Shown here in pieces: positions 45,000 to 57,859 of a DNA stretch of 64,000 bases (position 1 is the stretch's first letter; every line of letters starts with the position of its first letter). Source of the stretch: Strobilurus pachycystidiatus (lineage: Eukaryota; Basidiomycota; Agaricomycetes; Agaricales; Physalacriaceae). The notes beneath the pieces were generated by a model that saw only the letters and a program-made list of their open reading frames with translations, was not told the origin of the DNA and searched no databases. The position numbers and the translations under genes are program-made. The DNA is taken from positions 4,216,001 through 4,280,000 of the forward strand of contig JAHLMK010000001.1 of the NCBI GenBank assembly GCA_019915135.1. Direction: 5' to 3'.

Positions 45000-47900
45000 T
45001 TAATCAGTGCGTTTTGTAGCAGTGATTGTAGACAGCATGTACTCTCCAATAGCACATATACCACCAGACCATAGCAACAATAATGATGTTACCACGAAGA
45101 AGCTTATGGTCTGGCCGATCTCTAACCATGAGCCTGATGAGTAGTCAGTAGAAGGAAGCGCCACAATTGGCGGAAGCATACCCGTATCAGTGACGTTGAA
45201 AAAGAACGTGAGGGTCATGCCTGTAGTTATCAATGAGATATCACGAGCGTGTAGGCACCGGATCTTACGCACCATCTGTCAACATGAGGGCGTCCAAGAA
45301 CAGCGCAAACGGCGGTAGACGCAGACGATCAGTAAGTGTTGCGAAGGCCAATGCTAGGATGAGATATGGTGCCACGATCTTGAAAGTCTGCATATGTGCG
45401 AGTCAGTTGAATAGCGTTAAACAACGACTGTGATATGTGCTCGTACCAGCAGCGCAGCCATGTAGAATGGGTTGAAGACCGGTATCAGACGATAAACAGG
45501 CGATAGATAGAAGGAGGATATCGACGCGACACTGCGCATGCATAGCCATCAGTAATAAGCGCTCAACAGAGAACGGAGTGTACGTACTTCCCTGTCCCAA
45601 AGAACCCGACCTGAACGAAGAACAAGAAGAACAACACGACTCTCAGATCATCCGCCTGGAAGTGATATACGTCCGTCCTCCGAGTCTTCACCTGCCCGGG
45701 ACGCAAAGCAGCCTCGACTTCGATCCACTCTAATAGCGTCATGGAGTACGCGACGAAGAACAGGCCTTCGACGCTGATGGACAATATCACGAAACATGGG
45801 CTGAGCCCGAGGAGCATCATGATGATTTTGGACTTGGGGCTCTGGTGCGGTACCCGTGACACGAACGGCAGCAAGGATGCGACAGCTAGCGAGCTCGAGT
45901 CAGGCCTGGTCATCTAGGGAATCCGGAGGAACGTACTGAAGACAATCCATCCTCCGACTTGGTTTAGGAGTGGCAGCCCTGCCTTCGCTTGTAGATTCTG
46001 TACTGAGCTGGCTGTGATGATCATCGTTATGACAATCAGACACCGCTTGAATTGAAGTTAGGTAAGGAGATTGGGGAGCGAAGTAGGCTTCACCTGGAGA
46101 GTAAAGACTTGGTTCAATGTGGACGAGTATGGACCAGACTGCTTGATGACAAGGGTGGAGCACAATAACATGGCAACACCACCAAAAAGTCTATGAAATC
46201 ATTCATTAGTGCTACCGCCACTGTAACTCAAAGGTGCACTTGCATATTTGTGAGATTTTCCGATTGGTCTACACTCAAGAGAGGGAAGATGGCAGTGACT
46301 GCGCAACAAGCTGCCCAACGAATACGGAGAGAAGTTGCAACGCGATCTCGGTCACTGCGAGACCAAGTCAAAGGCCACAGAAAGCCAATCAGAGCGAACG
46401 CAACACTCCATATTGACCTGTGAGTATATGCAACCTGGAGATCGGTGAATAGACAGTTAATAAAGGCAGGGAGACCACATACCACCATGCTCATCAACGA
46501 AGCAACGATCAACAGACTTCTTGAGAGAAGACCCACGACTGAGATTGATGATAAATTCGAGGTCGACAGCCATGGGTATCCTTTCGAGATGAACTGCTGC
46601 CAAAAGTAACACGGGAACGCGACGTAGACATAATACGTCCATGGGGCGTGCTCGACGTAGAAGACACCCCAAAAGCCGACGAGCACAGAAGACGCGAAGA
46701 TCGTGACAGCATTGGATGCCCGCGAGTCTATCGCGGCTGACAAGCGACTCTTGAACACGAATAGAGAGGCGTAAGCAGCCCATCCGATGTAGGCAAACGT
46801 CGCTATGCTACGGAGTAGTGTGCGCTCATATGTTTGCAGGTACCGCAGGCCCTCGAGAGCAGTTGTTATCAGGTTCAGTGATTTTTGTCGTGCGCTGAAC
46901 CAGTCTCCGCCGTCAATGAGGCGTCGGATATCTTGTAAGGCCTGCTCTCGGATAGTGCCGTCACCTGTACTATCGTCTTCCAGCGCGGCGAAGGGACGGT
47001 ATAGTATTTTGTGCGTTCGCTTGATTTCTACGAGAACATCAGTCTTGAGCTGAAGTAGCTCGTCGTCTACTGACCGTGCTGGATGCGATAATTCTCCAAG
47101 ATGACCTACTTATCAAGTGAGTTTGACTTTGAGCGTATGGAACTGGGACGAAACGAGCCTTAGCATTGACGAGCGCGGCCTGAGCTAACGCCCCGTCACC
47201 ATTGTGCGGCAGTAGATAGCCAGGCCTTGTAGGATCAACATCTGGAAGGACGCCGACCGAGTTCACCGGCCAGTCAACGCCCAACAACGCTGCCATGAGA
47301 GCCGCTATATCTGCCTGCTCAATATCACGTCGGTATAATTCACTCAGAGCCCAAGGCTCCGAATACGCGTCGTGGGACGATGGCGCGAGGTCAGGTAGGG
47401 GACCTCGAACGCCCTTCCCCCAGGCGACAATGGGTGTCCGCGTACTATCCGGATCTAGAGACGACGGAACGTTCAGATAGGTAGAGTCTCAGAGGATAGC
47501 ACGCACTTCCATCTCCATGGTTCCCAATCACGGACATGCCATGGTCAGCGGTGAAGATATAGCTCGTCTCAGCGTCATGGTAGAACTCAGACATCAGCTG
47601 TTCTGTGAGCTTCACGATGTTGTCAACGACCTGGATGTTGTGCATATATTCCGGCGAATGTGGGCGGTATGAGTGGCCAGTGGTGTCCAGACCCAGGAGG
47701 TGCAGGAATATGACGACCTTGTCGGCTCTGAGTTGGTCATTTAGATGAGAGTCTGTCGTGGCATTGTGGAGCAATGTTTTCAGTTGGTCGAGGACCCAAA
47801 GGTCCAGGTTGGTGGCATCTGGGTTGACATCCAGTGAGAACGTGTCGGTTATAGATGAAAGAACGCGTCGGTACCCTGCGTGAAATCCTCCGCGTCCTCG

Positions 47901-48614
47901 TCGTAGCTCCATTCCTTGACTCTTCCTGGTACAGCTCCACGAGCAAACATGGGTAGAATATCAGGCGAACCAAACGAGAAAGTATGACTTGATTGATTGA
48001 ACACGGAGTCGAAATCGACGGGATTCGTTTTCCAGCCCTACATCTTCACCGTGAGCTGGAAGCCGTTGATTGATATCTGGAGACGTACCTTTGCTACTGC
48101 CGACACGTCCTCGTACATCCCGCCTTCAAGTCCAAGTCAGCACAGTCCACGTTTGGTATGTATGGAGGACGCACCGATGATGGCAACGTGTCCCGGCCGA
48201 CTCTCAGTCGGTACGCGTGTATGCGATATCCCAAACGCCCCACGAGTCTCTACGATTGACCGCAAATGGGGAGCCACGACTGCCGGCGCATCTGGGTACG
48301 GAGGGAATCCATTTGGCTCGAATAGTAGATCCGCACGGAGGCCGTCACCTTGTGAGAGACGATGAGCACAACGTTCTCGAGGGCGACTCGGAACACAACA
48401 GGCTCACCGACGATGAGGACCAGCCGCTTCGCCTCGCCCTTCCCGACGTTGAAGCTCTTCATGCCATGGACGACCGGACTCGTGAAGTAGCAGTCAAACA
48501 CCGATAGAATAAACACAAGATGGAACAGAAGCCCAATGACAAGAAGCTGCGCTAGTCTTTGCTATGAATTCCGCGCGTCGTTGAGAAGATGAGCGAGTTA
48601 CCAGTTGAACCCAT
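45000..48614 (-). CDS. MCD4: GPI ethanolamine phosphate transferase 1 (MCD4/PIG-N)
   Basis: This ER membrane enzyme adds ethanolamine phosphate to the first mannose of GPI-anchor precursors. It has around 900 residues in many small exons. The start is MGSTG; the next exon gives the first membrane helix [20 protein letters not shown] and [10 protein letters not shown]. The lumenal alkaline-phosphatase-like domain has [51 protein letters not shown] and [16 protein letters not shown], which carry the metal ligands. [16 protein letters not shown] and a multi-spanning C-terminal half follow, ending with [10 protein letters not shown] / [12 protein letters not shown] and [13 protein letters not shown] 48-bp in-frame intron (45134-45181) near the 3' end has no stop and could be retained. 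Exon coordinates were traced at the ends only. Confidence 0.92.
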
Positions 48615-49108
48615 TGCAATGGTGGTTATGGTCGATCATCAAAGTCCAAACCCGTTTTAATTTATGCCTCAGTCTTTGGTTTGTTATATTGTACTTTGAG
48701 ATAAATACGTACTGTATGTACAAATGCAGCTGCGATGTAAAAGGAGGAAATACGTCTGACGACCGTACAGCGGGCGCATAGATTTACTTAAAGAAAGAAG
48801 CGATAGTATATATAAAAAAGCAAACTGCTGAGCAATTCCACCGAAGAAAGGAAGAGAGAAAGAGAAAGAGAGAGATATATAGAGATTTCATCCGTGAGCA
48901 GATTCAAAAGGAGGGTAAGCATGAAGAGAATGGATTGGGTTGTACAGAATCAGTAAATGGATGAATCAAGAATGGGAAAAAAGGGAATCCGAGAAATTGG
49001 ATGGATGCAAGGCGCGTGTGATGAGAGGAAGGTATGCTTCGTCTAGTCTCCTCTGCCATCATCGCCCGTTAAACTATCTGAACGAACTGCAACCGCAGCG
49101 GATATATA
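48615..49108. other. Intergenic region with AG-rich tract
   Basis: 494 bp between the MCD4 start codon and the stop codon of the RRM-R3H gene, both minus strand. A purine tract of GA repeats lies at about 48844-48890. No gene is seen. Confidence 0.45.
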
Positions 49109-50873
49109 TTAGAACTCTAGTGGTTCGTGAGTTTGTGCATCGAGCCCACCTCTGCTTGGACCTTCACTGACACGGCTGTCACGCCGGGCAAACCCACCAA
49201 CGCCGGGTCCGCGCGGCTGACGGACAACTCCAGCAGGGCTCTCGGGCCCAGAGCCTCCATTGAGCATCCCAGTCTGCAGGTTGGGCGGAAGCGTAGGGAC
49301 GGGAGGAATGGTATTGCCACCAAAGGGCGAGCCATTGGCGAAGAGGGAGCCGAATCCACTTGCTCGGCGCGGCGCAGCCATCGTGGCATACCCTTCGCGG
49401 ATGTTGCCGTTCGAGGAGCGCGAAGTGAGACGAGGGCCTTGCGAGTGCAGCGTCTTCATATCAGGCATGGACTTCTTGACACGGAGAGTCGTAGCGGGCA
49501 TCGTCGATTGCGTGGACGTAAGATAGGCCGACGGAGCGCGAGATAACGTGTGTGGCTGGCGCTGGTTCTATGGTGATCAAGTCAGCTCAATTGAGTCGAT
49601 CAGCACCGAAGGATCATTACTCACTCGCTGAGGATCAATCCGAGTAACAACGGCATAACGCTCGTCACCCTCGCCGACGGAATAGTGATAGACGCCAAGC
49701 TTTTGGGCAATAAGGTGGACAACCCGCCTCTGCTTGGGAGACAACGTCCTGGAGAAAGCGAGCTCATCGCGCATGCGATCATCCTTGAAGAGGAGGATCC
49801 TCGAATAGATCTCCAATGTGGAGGGATCGTTGAGGTCCAATTCGTTCGAGGACGACTTGTCAGAGGCGCTGCTGGGAGTAGGAGGCGCCTGTTGGGTGGG
49901 CATCGTGGGTGGGGCCGATGCCAAAGCGTGACTGTAGGGCGAAACAGGCATGCCCGGGATGCTGTGCTGAGAGTAGTCCTGCTGCTGGTAGGAGCTCGAT
50001 GAGAAGGATCGCTGCGGTTGAGGGGGGAAGGGCGCTGATTGGAGAGGAACACCGTAATCCTCATAGATAGGCGTCCCAGCGCCGTGGTCCTTCTCGAGCT
50101 GCATGGAACGCATGCGACGAATAGCCTTTTCCCTCTCGATGCGCTCTTTTTCGCTGGCCTGGAGCACCTTCTTGTATTCAACGCGTAGCTTGCGACCCTG
50201 GACATCAAACCCGTTGAGGGCAACGACGACGGCGTCGGCGTCGGCTGCCTGGCGGAAATTAGCGAACGCAAGGCCGCGGAAGGAGCCTTGCTGATCAAGA
50301 TGATAGTTGAAAGCGTAAGGTGTAGGGATAGACAGCGACGCCTCGAGAAAAAAATCAGGTACGGGTAGAGCAGGGCAGAAGGAAAACTGACGATTATATC
50401 AAGGAGGGTCTCGCGCTTGACGTTGAATGGTATATTTTTGATAACGATTGCAGTTGGAATAATCTCGTCATCTGGGTTTTGGATAGGTGTGGTGGGCGCA
50501 ATAGGGGGGCTGAGATGGTTCAAGGGAGGAGAACCGCCGGCGGAAGAAAAGTCCGAGTTGTTCTGCGGCGACAGGGAGCGTGCGTCGGAGGAGTTGTCGA
50601 GCCATTGCTGGAGAGGGCTGAGATGCTGGCACGGGCGCGAAAAAAGGCAGGAGGACGTACGCTAGGGAGCCCACTGCGCAGCGGCTGCTTCTTGCTGGGG
50701 GACTGGCCCGTGGTCAGAGGATTATACTGGGACTGGATGGGGATCCCAGGCGATGTTGCATAATGGTAATGGGGTCTGCCGCCACTGTTGCCTTCGTAAT
50801 CGTAAGTGTCGTGAAGACGTTGCTGCTGAGAAGAAAGCGACAGAGAGGAAATGTCGGGGGGCGAGTTGGTCAT
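49109..50873 (-). CDS. PIN4: RRM and R3H domain RNA-binding protein (Pin4/Cip1-like)
   Basis: About 510 residues. The start MTNSPPDISSLSLSSQQQR opens a disordered Ser/Pro region. The RRM has RNP2 TAIVIKNIPFNVKRETLLDI and, after an intron, RNP1 SFRGLAFANFRQAADADAVV, ending VQGRKLRVEYKKVL. A basic helix (EKERIEREKAIRRMRSMQLE) follows. The R3H domain is LLFKDDRMRDELAFSRTLSP and KQRRVVHLIAQKLGVYHYS, with the RxxxH pair. The tail is Gly/Pro/Ser-rich and ends THEPLEF. This domain order matches budding yeast Pin4 and fission yeast Cip1/Cip2, which act in checkpoint and stress mRNA control. Confidence 0.9.
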
Positions 50874-51967
50874 TATAGTAGCGTGGTATCAGCCAACGAC
50901 TCGTGAGACGACGAAGAACGTGAAGAAAAGAAAGATGCTTGATGAAGGAAAAGTATAAGCCTGACTTGGCCGCCTTGATGTGGCTGTTGACCTCTGTTTT
51001 TGCCTCGTGGCTGCTTACTATATTGGGCGCTGCCGAACGTGCAAGAAACAACTGAGAAACAATAATATCTCCTCTTGTGCCCAACAAGGCTTGAACAAGG
51101 CGGCTATCTATCTGCATACAGGGCCCATCGCCACGGGGAGAGGTGCCCGAACAAGGTTTTCCACATCAATGACAAGAGCAATCGATATCGTCCCCGAGTG
51201 ATCCCAGGGCCCGCGCACTCTTCTCTTTGCGCCACGCGCCGCCTTGATTACGACTACGCTCTCCTCATTCACTGCACTGGCCCGCGGCGCCGGTCCCTTC
51301 CCCAGCGTGCTCGGCGGATGGAACGTTGGCCGTGGCACCGACGGCAGGGTGTGCTTTGGTAGGCTAAGGGAAATCATGTCAGATAATGATACTAGCTTGA
51401 CCAAATCGAACGCTTACTATCGAGGAGGCGCAGGTCCAGGCACAATGCGAAGGGCACTTGGAGGAGATCGACGAGGCATTATTGTGTAAGGAGCGTAGGT
51501 CTCGCAGAGCACCAATCTGAGTTACTGTTGCGGTCGCTCAGCGTCTGAAGGGCCACCAAACCATGACGAGACACACTTGACTATATACGCGACCGGCGCC
51601 GTAGTTATAAGTTGATGGACTTTCAGACAGGAGCCGCACAGAGGCGTCCTTGCTGGGGGAACGTGGATGGCAGAAGCAAAGGTAATCAAGTGGTACGTTG
51701 CCACAACAATGACTTCACTTACGTAAAATATGGGTCCATATGGGATAAACCTGTCTCGACCGCAGCATCGAGTTCGAGACGGCTTGCTTTGGAACGAAAC
51801 TGATAAACGGAATGTCGTCTTACCAGGCGCTTACTGAGGACGCCGGGAACGTAAGATATACAACAAATGATGCAGATTCGGAAGGAGATGATGTACATAA
51901 AACCAACAAGCATCAGACCATAAACGGTTGAAAGACCGGCCTACAGTACATCAAAGAACAAGACGAT
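50874..51967. other. Intergenic region
   Basis: 1.1 kb between the start of the RRM-R3H gene and the 3' end of the E2 gene, both minus strand. Short open frames on the plus strand (for example 51244-51489) have no recognisable sequence. No tRNA-like or repeat structure was seen. Confidence 0.4.
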
Positions 51968-52860
51968 TTAGGAGCTCTCGTTTGTAGGAGGACGGTAGTG
52001 GGCCATCAGTTGGGTTTTGAACCCTACATAATCGATTAGCGGGGATTCAGAACAATGAAGCGATCGCATCACGCACTGTCCGGCTTGTTCCAAAGAGACG
52101 CTGCCTCCGAGTTCAAAGGCGATGCATTGTTCGGTTCTGAGGGTTTGTTAGATGGGATGGATGATTGATGTCTGGGCGCTCCACACACCTCCGAGAAGCG
52201 ACTGTAGAGACAGTAAGATAGTCTGAACGCTGTATACGGCCGACCATTTGTCCTGTTCAATGATGAGACACTGATCTATCTTTGCCATCATGGCTTTACC
52301 TGGAGGATATCAAGACAGATGGCGCCTCCGACGATGTCTACATTTGGATGAAAACAAGGCGTTTCGAACTTGATACAAGGGGGCACGTATGGGTACTGTC
52401 CAGGGAACTGTATAGATATCTTGAAGGTGAGTCCCGCGTAGATCTGGTGGTCGCATAAGAACAATGTAGAGGAATGGAGTGATATTCGGCGTACGGTCTC
52501 TGCAGGACCTTCAATGGTGCCCGCCCAGTCGAACAAATTGCCGTCGTGCTTGGGAAACGCCGACTAGAGGTGTAGTTTAGAAGCTTGAAGACACGGTGAA
52601 TGGCGAAAGCGACAGACTATGCCTGGTGAGGACGACATCTGGCGGCGACGTGAGCGGAGGAGGGTCATAGGGCGGTGGCAAGACTCACCATGAGGGTCAT
52701 TAATTCACTTCCCAGCCTACGAGAGATTGTCACGACACGACTTGACGAAAATCAGCAGAACAAACCGCTTCGCGACGCTGCCTGCGGACTGCTGAGGCGG
52801 GGCGGCGACCGTGCTCTTCTGGGGAGAACGGGGTGGCACAGTGGCTGAAATTTGCTCCAT
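51968..52860 (-). CDS. UBC11: Ubiquitin-conjugating enzyme E2, UBE2C/Ubc11 type
   Basis: UBE2C-type E2s work with the anaphase-promoting complex to degrade mitotic cyclins. About seven small exons give about 175 residues: an N-terminal extension [18 protein letters not shown], then [64 protein letters not shown] and the active-site Cys in [39 protein letters not shown] is diagnostic of UBE2C. The final exon encodes a short tail ([16 protein letters not shown]). The gene is divergent from EDE1, with 239 bp between start codons. Confidence 0.93.
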
Positions 52861-53099
52861 AGTTTCGCAGGGGTAGAGGAGAGCGGTGGAGAGGATATAC
52901 AGCGCGCGCAAAGCAAAGAACAGGAAAACAGACGACAAAACGTCGAGGTAAGAGGACAAGCTGAGGCTCGCCGTTTGTGTTCGGAAAGGCCACGTGAGCG
53001 CACAGCACGGCAGGCAGACCGTGAGAAGAAACAACTCGGCACCACGGCAGGCCCACCCGTCCCCCTGCCTGGGTTCCGCCTGTTCCTTATTTGCTGACG
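52861..53099. promoter_or_regulatory. Bidirectional promoter, UBC11 / EDE1
   Basis: 239 bp between divergent start codons. No clear TATA box on either strand. Confidence 0.4.
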
Positions 53100-56000
53100 A
53101 TGTCCGCCAATTTCCAGGCAACGGCGGGCGAGCTCACGCTCGTCTCCCGCATCCTCTCCCAGGGCGACCCCAAGAAGACTGGCCATCTCGCAGGCGACGT
53201 CGCCGTACGCATATTCGGCGGGGCGAAGCTTCAGCCGACGGTCCTCGGCGAGATATGGAGCATCGCGGACGAGGACAACCAGGGCTCGCTCACCAGCAAG
53301 GGCGTCGCCGTTGCCGTGCGGCTCATGGGATGGGCGCAGAAGGGCGAAAAGGTGACGACGGCGCTCATCAGCAAACGTGAGATTGCGCGTCGCATTTCCC
53401 CGTATGTGCTGACATGGAAGCCCAGCTGGTCCCCTGCCCACTATTGACAGCGTGAGCGACATTGGACGACAGAATACGGGCATGTCTATTCCCCGTTCAC
53501 CCCCGCCCATAGCCGGCTTCCCTCCATTGACCGCCCAGGACAAGGCGAAATTCCAAAATATGTTCCACAAGTCTGGACCCGCCAGCGGTCTTCTCAGTGG
53601 TCGGTCTCAGCTTTCCGTTTACTCGCGCGTCCTGTCCTCAACAACTCTACAGGTGACCGGGCCCGCGACATCTTTGTTAAATCCAAGCTTTCCAACGAGA
53701 AACTCGGCCAGATATGGTACGTTGTATTTCCAACGGACCGCGTGGATGATGCTCAGTCCCTCTCAGGACTCTGGCAGATACCCATGAGCGAGGCTCCCTC
53801 GATGTCACAGACTTCACCATCGCCATGTACCTCATCCAGGGAGCCATGTCCGGCCAAATTGCTACCATACCCGCTATCCTCCCTCCGGGTCTATACCAAC
53901 AAGCATCTGGTCTACCAGGTCCCGCTAGCGTCATTAGCCACGCGACAGGCAACAGCGGCTCCTACAGCCCTCTCAGCAGCACTTTCTCCCAGAACCGCAT
54001 TCAGCCCCAGTACACGGGTCAAAGTCAGACTTTGCAACCAAACATGACAGGAAGCATGTCGGGGAGGCGCGGCCCGCCCGCGCCCCCTCACCTTCCTGCC
54101 CGACCAAACTTATCTCAAATCGGGAGTAGCGCCTTTGGCAGTGCGCCAAAGTGGGACATAACTGCGGCGGAAAAGACGGAGTCGGATGGCTTTTTCGACA
54201 CGCTTGACACGGCCGGCAGAGGCTACATAGAGGGAGAGGTCGCTGTTCCGTTTATGCTGGAATCGAAGCTCCCTGGAGAGGACCTCGCACTAGTCTGGTA
54301 AGTTACATTTGACGCGTCCTGAGCGCAACTCAAATGATTCTCTCAGGGATCTAGCTGACCTCAACAATGACGGACGCTTGACCAAGGACGGCTTTGCAGT
54401 GGCCATGCATCTCATCAAGAAGAAGTTGGCTGGTGGTGATCTCCCTGCCACTCTTCCCCCAACGTTAGTACCGCCCTCCATGCGCAAGGCTAACGGAGCT
54501 GTACCAGCATCTCCCTTTGCATCGCAGCCAGCCGTTCCACCTGCAGCGGAAGGGCTTGCTGACCTTCTTTGGGATGACCCACCGCCTGCAGTATCCCCTC
54601 CTGTTATCCCTCAATCAACTGGTTTCTCGAACGCTGTTGCTCCTCAATCTACTGGTTTCTCAGCGCCGACTTCAGGATTTTCTTCGCCCGCCCCGCGCTC
54701 GGTCAGCTCTCCTGTGTCGCGTCAAGCACCCCAGGATCCGTTCGGCGCGTCATCCTTCAGCTCCAGTACGCTTCCTTTCCAAAGTCCTCAGCGTTGATTA
54801 ACTTTAGACGTTGCAGATGCCGCCCGGGACTTGATGAGCGACGATGACGAAGAGGTTACTGCGTCTCCTCCTCTGCAGGACCACTCCGCCGAGATTGGCA
54901 ACACTCAGAACCAGCTGAACTCCACCAATCGTTCTTTGCAGACTACGAAAGCAGAACGAGAGGCAATGGAGCAGAATGTCGCAAATCAAGCCGGTCAATT
55001 GGCCGCCCTCCAGACTCAGCTGTCTTCTTCGAAGGCTGCGTACGACACTGAAACGAAACTTCTCGCCGGATTGCGCGAGCGACTGTCGAACCAGACCGCT
55101 GAGATGCAGAAAACTCGCGAGTCCCTCATCACCGCAGAGAGTGACCTAAGCGCTGTACGCGTCGAAAAGGCAGAAGTCGAGGGCTCACTTCTTCGCGACA
55201 AAGAAGAAGTGAGGGATCTGCACCGCAGGATGATAGAATTCGGACAACAGTCGGATGCCCTGAAGGCGGAGGCTGAGAAGTTGAAGAAGGAGGCGAAGCA
55301 GCAGCGCGGTCTTCTCGCGATCGCGCGCAAACAGCTGAGTACGAAGGAAGCCGAGAAGGCAAAGGCAGAGAAGGAGCTGCAGGAAGCAGCTGCTGAGCTT
55401 GCTTCGGCCACGAAGGAAAAGGAACAGGTTGACACTGAGATTGCTCATGTTGAGGAATCTATCAACAATTTGGCGTTCAGCAGTCCTGCGCCAACGGAAA
55501 CTATTGACGCGAACCCTCAGCGCGCGCTCTCGTCGGATTCTTTGGCATTTGCCGCGTCGCATGCCTTGCCTGTCACTCCCGACCCATCCAGCCCAGGTAG
55601 TATTGGTGGAAAGAGCAACAATCCATTCGAGCGTCTTGCGATGTCCTCTGGACAGTCGACTCCTACCCGAACAGGTTCACCATTTATGCCCTTCTCCGGT
55701 ACCACGGTGCCGAGCCCGTCTAACACTGCTGCTGCTGCTGCTGCCCCTGCTCCTAGTGGTGCCGATCCATTTGGATTCGATGAAGTATTTGCCCCAGAGG
55801 CTTTGGATACTGCCTTGGCGTCACCGTCGGTTGAGGAGCCAGCTTTCTCCTCCCCCAAGGCTCTTTCTGTCGAGACACCCACCTCGCAGGCTCCCGAGAG
55901 CGCTGCGTCACCCACTTCTCCCACCGAGACTGAAGACTTCAAGACGCCTCCGACTTCTTCGTCCATTTTGCCAGATTTGGCCTCTCCGCCACGCAGCACT

Positions 56001-57381
56001 ACTCTGGACGCTGTAGCTTCCAAGTTCCCGGCCCTTGATGACACGGTCGCGGCTTCACCCTCCAACCAGACCGTCCCCGGCCAGTTCCCCACTGCTTCGG
56101 AGCATACCGATCTTGGTGCGCCTCTCAAGGAGATTGAGATCGATGAATCGGACAGCAGTGATGATGAGGATGAGGATGAAACACCTCTTGCTGAGCTTGC
56201 AGCAAAGTCGAAAGCCAATGGCAGTGCTCGTCAATCATTGGTACCGTCAGGAGACGACAGGCCTGTGTCAAGCTTTGACGACATATTCGGGGTGGGCTCT
56301 GCCTCGACCAGCGAACCCGCCGCCGCCACCGCAAGCTCCCTGGCTCCTCCTGCAGCGATATCTTCGCCATTCCAGGCATCTTCGAGTCCGTTTGGGTCGG
56401 CGGACGCCTTCGGGGCTCCTGCCGCCTCTGAGCCTAAAGCAACTTCCCCGACGGCTGGCGTTAGCGCATTTGACGAGGCCATGGGTATCATCCCAAGCTC
56501 TGGCCCGTCCCCTGCAGCTGCTACTTTCTCTTTCGACAATGGCTTCGATGATAATTTCGACTTTGGTAGCTCTCCAACACCAGCAAGTGAACCCGCTTTC
56601 CCTCAGCCTCCCAAGGCTAATGGCGCGCCGGTCTCTCCGCTCGTTACAAAGGGCGATGGCTTTGACTCGCTGTTTGCCGAGCCTTCGACTAATGGGGTGC
56701 ATCCTCACGCTGCCGAGCCTCAGCCAGCTCCCACTCCCGCCGTTGTAGCACCACCCGCGCCACAAGCTGCACCGGCGGTTTCACCCTCATTTGATGAGGT
56801 ATTCTCAGGTTTTGATTCCACAGGTCCTGCTCCCAACCTTGGTGCATCGTTGGCAACGCCCGCGACTGCTCAAGCGCCACCACCAGAGCCGACATATTTC
56901 CCTACCGTCTCACCTCCGAAGGCGAATAACGCCCGACCCGTCTCTCCGCCGAGGGAGCGTTCGCCTCCTCCGCGTGTGAGCTCGCCAACCCCACGCCCTC
57001 GTCCTTCAACATCTTCGTCCAAAGATGGAGATAAACCACAGCCGACGGCACGGCACTCGAAACTTAGCGTAAGTTTTTTCGTCAAATTCTAATTCCAGAG
57101 TTCTCAATCTCTGATCCCATTAGCAGATTCGTTTGCCGTTCGGAAAGAAGAAGAAGCAGCAGCAGCAGCAGCAGCAGCAAGAAGCTCCGCCGCCCCCGCC
57201 TGCCCAGTTCCTCACTCCGCCCGCTGAAGAGCCACGAATTGGGTCGCCTGCTGTCGACGATGACGTTGAAGCGGTCAAGCAGATCACAGCGATGGGCTTC
57301 AGCCGGAGTCAGGCGGTCGAGGCGTTAGAAAAATACTCCTACGACGTCCCCAGAGCACTTAACACCCTCTTAGGCCAGTAA
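53100..57381 (+). CDS. EDE1: Ede1/Eps15-like endocytic scaffold, three EH domains and a UBA
   Basis: Ede1 is an early organiser of clathrin-mediated endocytosis; its EH domains bind NPF motifs. The product has about 1,300 residues. EH1 begins [20 protein letters not shown] with [20 protein letters not shown] as its EF-hand part. EH2 has [19 protein letters not shown] and [20 protein letters not shown] after splicing. EH3 has [20 protein letters not shown] and [21 protein letters not shown] long coiled coil follows ([20 protein letters not shown] to [14 protein letters not shown]). A 500-residue Pro/Ser/Ala-rich region has many NPF- and DPF-type motifs (NNPFERL, GADPFGF). The last exon holds a basic KKKKQ8 stretch and a UBA domain ([20 protein letters not shown]) at the C terminus. 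The frame is open throughout after removing short introns. Confidence 0.93.
57157..57180 (+). repeat. CAG triplet tract encoding eight Gln in EDE1
   Basis: Seven CAG codons and one CAA in a row, just after four Lys codons, at the start of the last EDE1 exon. Confidence 0.9.
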
Positions 57382-57859
57382 GCGAACCTCATTCCCTTAA
57401 ATTTTCAAGAACACTCGTACATCGGTTTTTGTCTGTCTTAACTCCCACATTCCTCTTGTCTCGCATTATGACACCTTTATGGATCCTTATCACCTTCATT
57501 CTCGTTTCAATTTACTTACCGTACCATCTAATCCAATGGTAATTCTGGAGCTCTGTTCTGTGTATGGCTTGTACCTTTTTACTCGACGAAATCTCGATGA
57601 GAATATAAGAACGTTTTATGTAAAGTAATGAAAGAATAATAGCACCCCCCACAAGAACTGTACAATACAGTACATCGTTGATCGATCGACTGGCTCAAGG
57701 CTCTATCCCGATCATCCATAGGAGTCCACAGGTTTCCTTGGTGGCTGACTGCACGGACTTGGCCCGGACGAATCAGTCACCGGACTGCTACTCAAAGTGT
57801 TATGGCTCATCGCCTACATTGCCGTACAAAACGCTCTTGGACGGCAACGACCATCATCA
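57382..57859. other. Intergenic region, EDE1 / GH63
   Basis: 478 bp between two plus-strand genes. It is T-rich at first, as expected of a 3' UTR; nothing else is seen. An open frame extends upstream of the GH63 start to 57797, but without family-like sequence. Confidence 0.4.

Noticed and set aside
51244..51489. Small plus-strand frame in the 1.1-kb gap before UBC11
   Set aside because: No homology pattern, no supported intron or promoter; likely random.
55517..56218. 233-codon minus-strand frame, plus alternative plus-strand frames at 55399-56016 and 56035-56748
   Set aside because: All are shadows of the Ser/Pro/Ala-rich part of EDE1, low in complexity, with no family signature.
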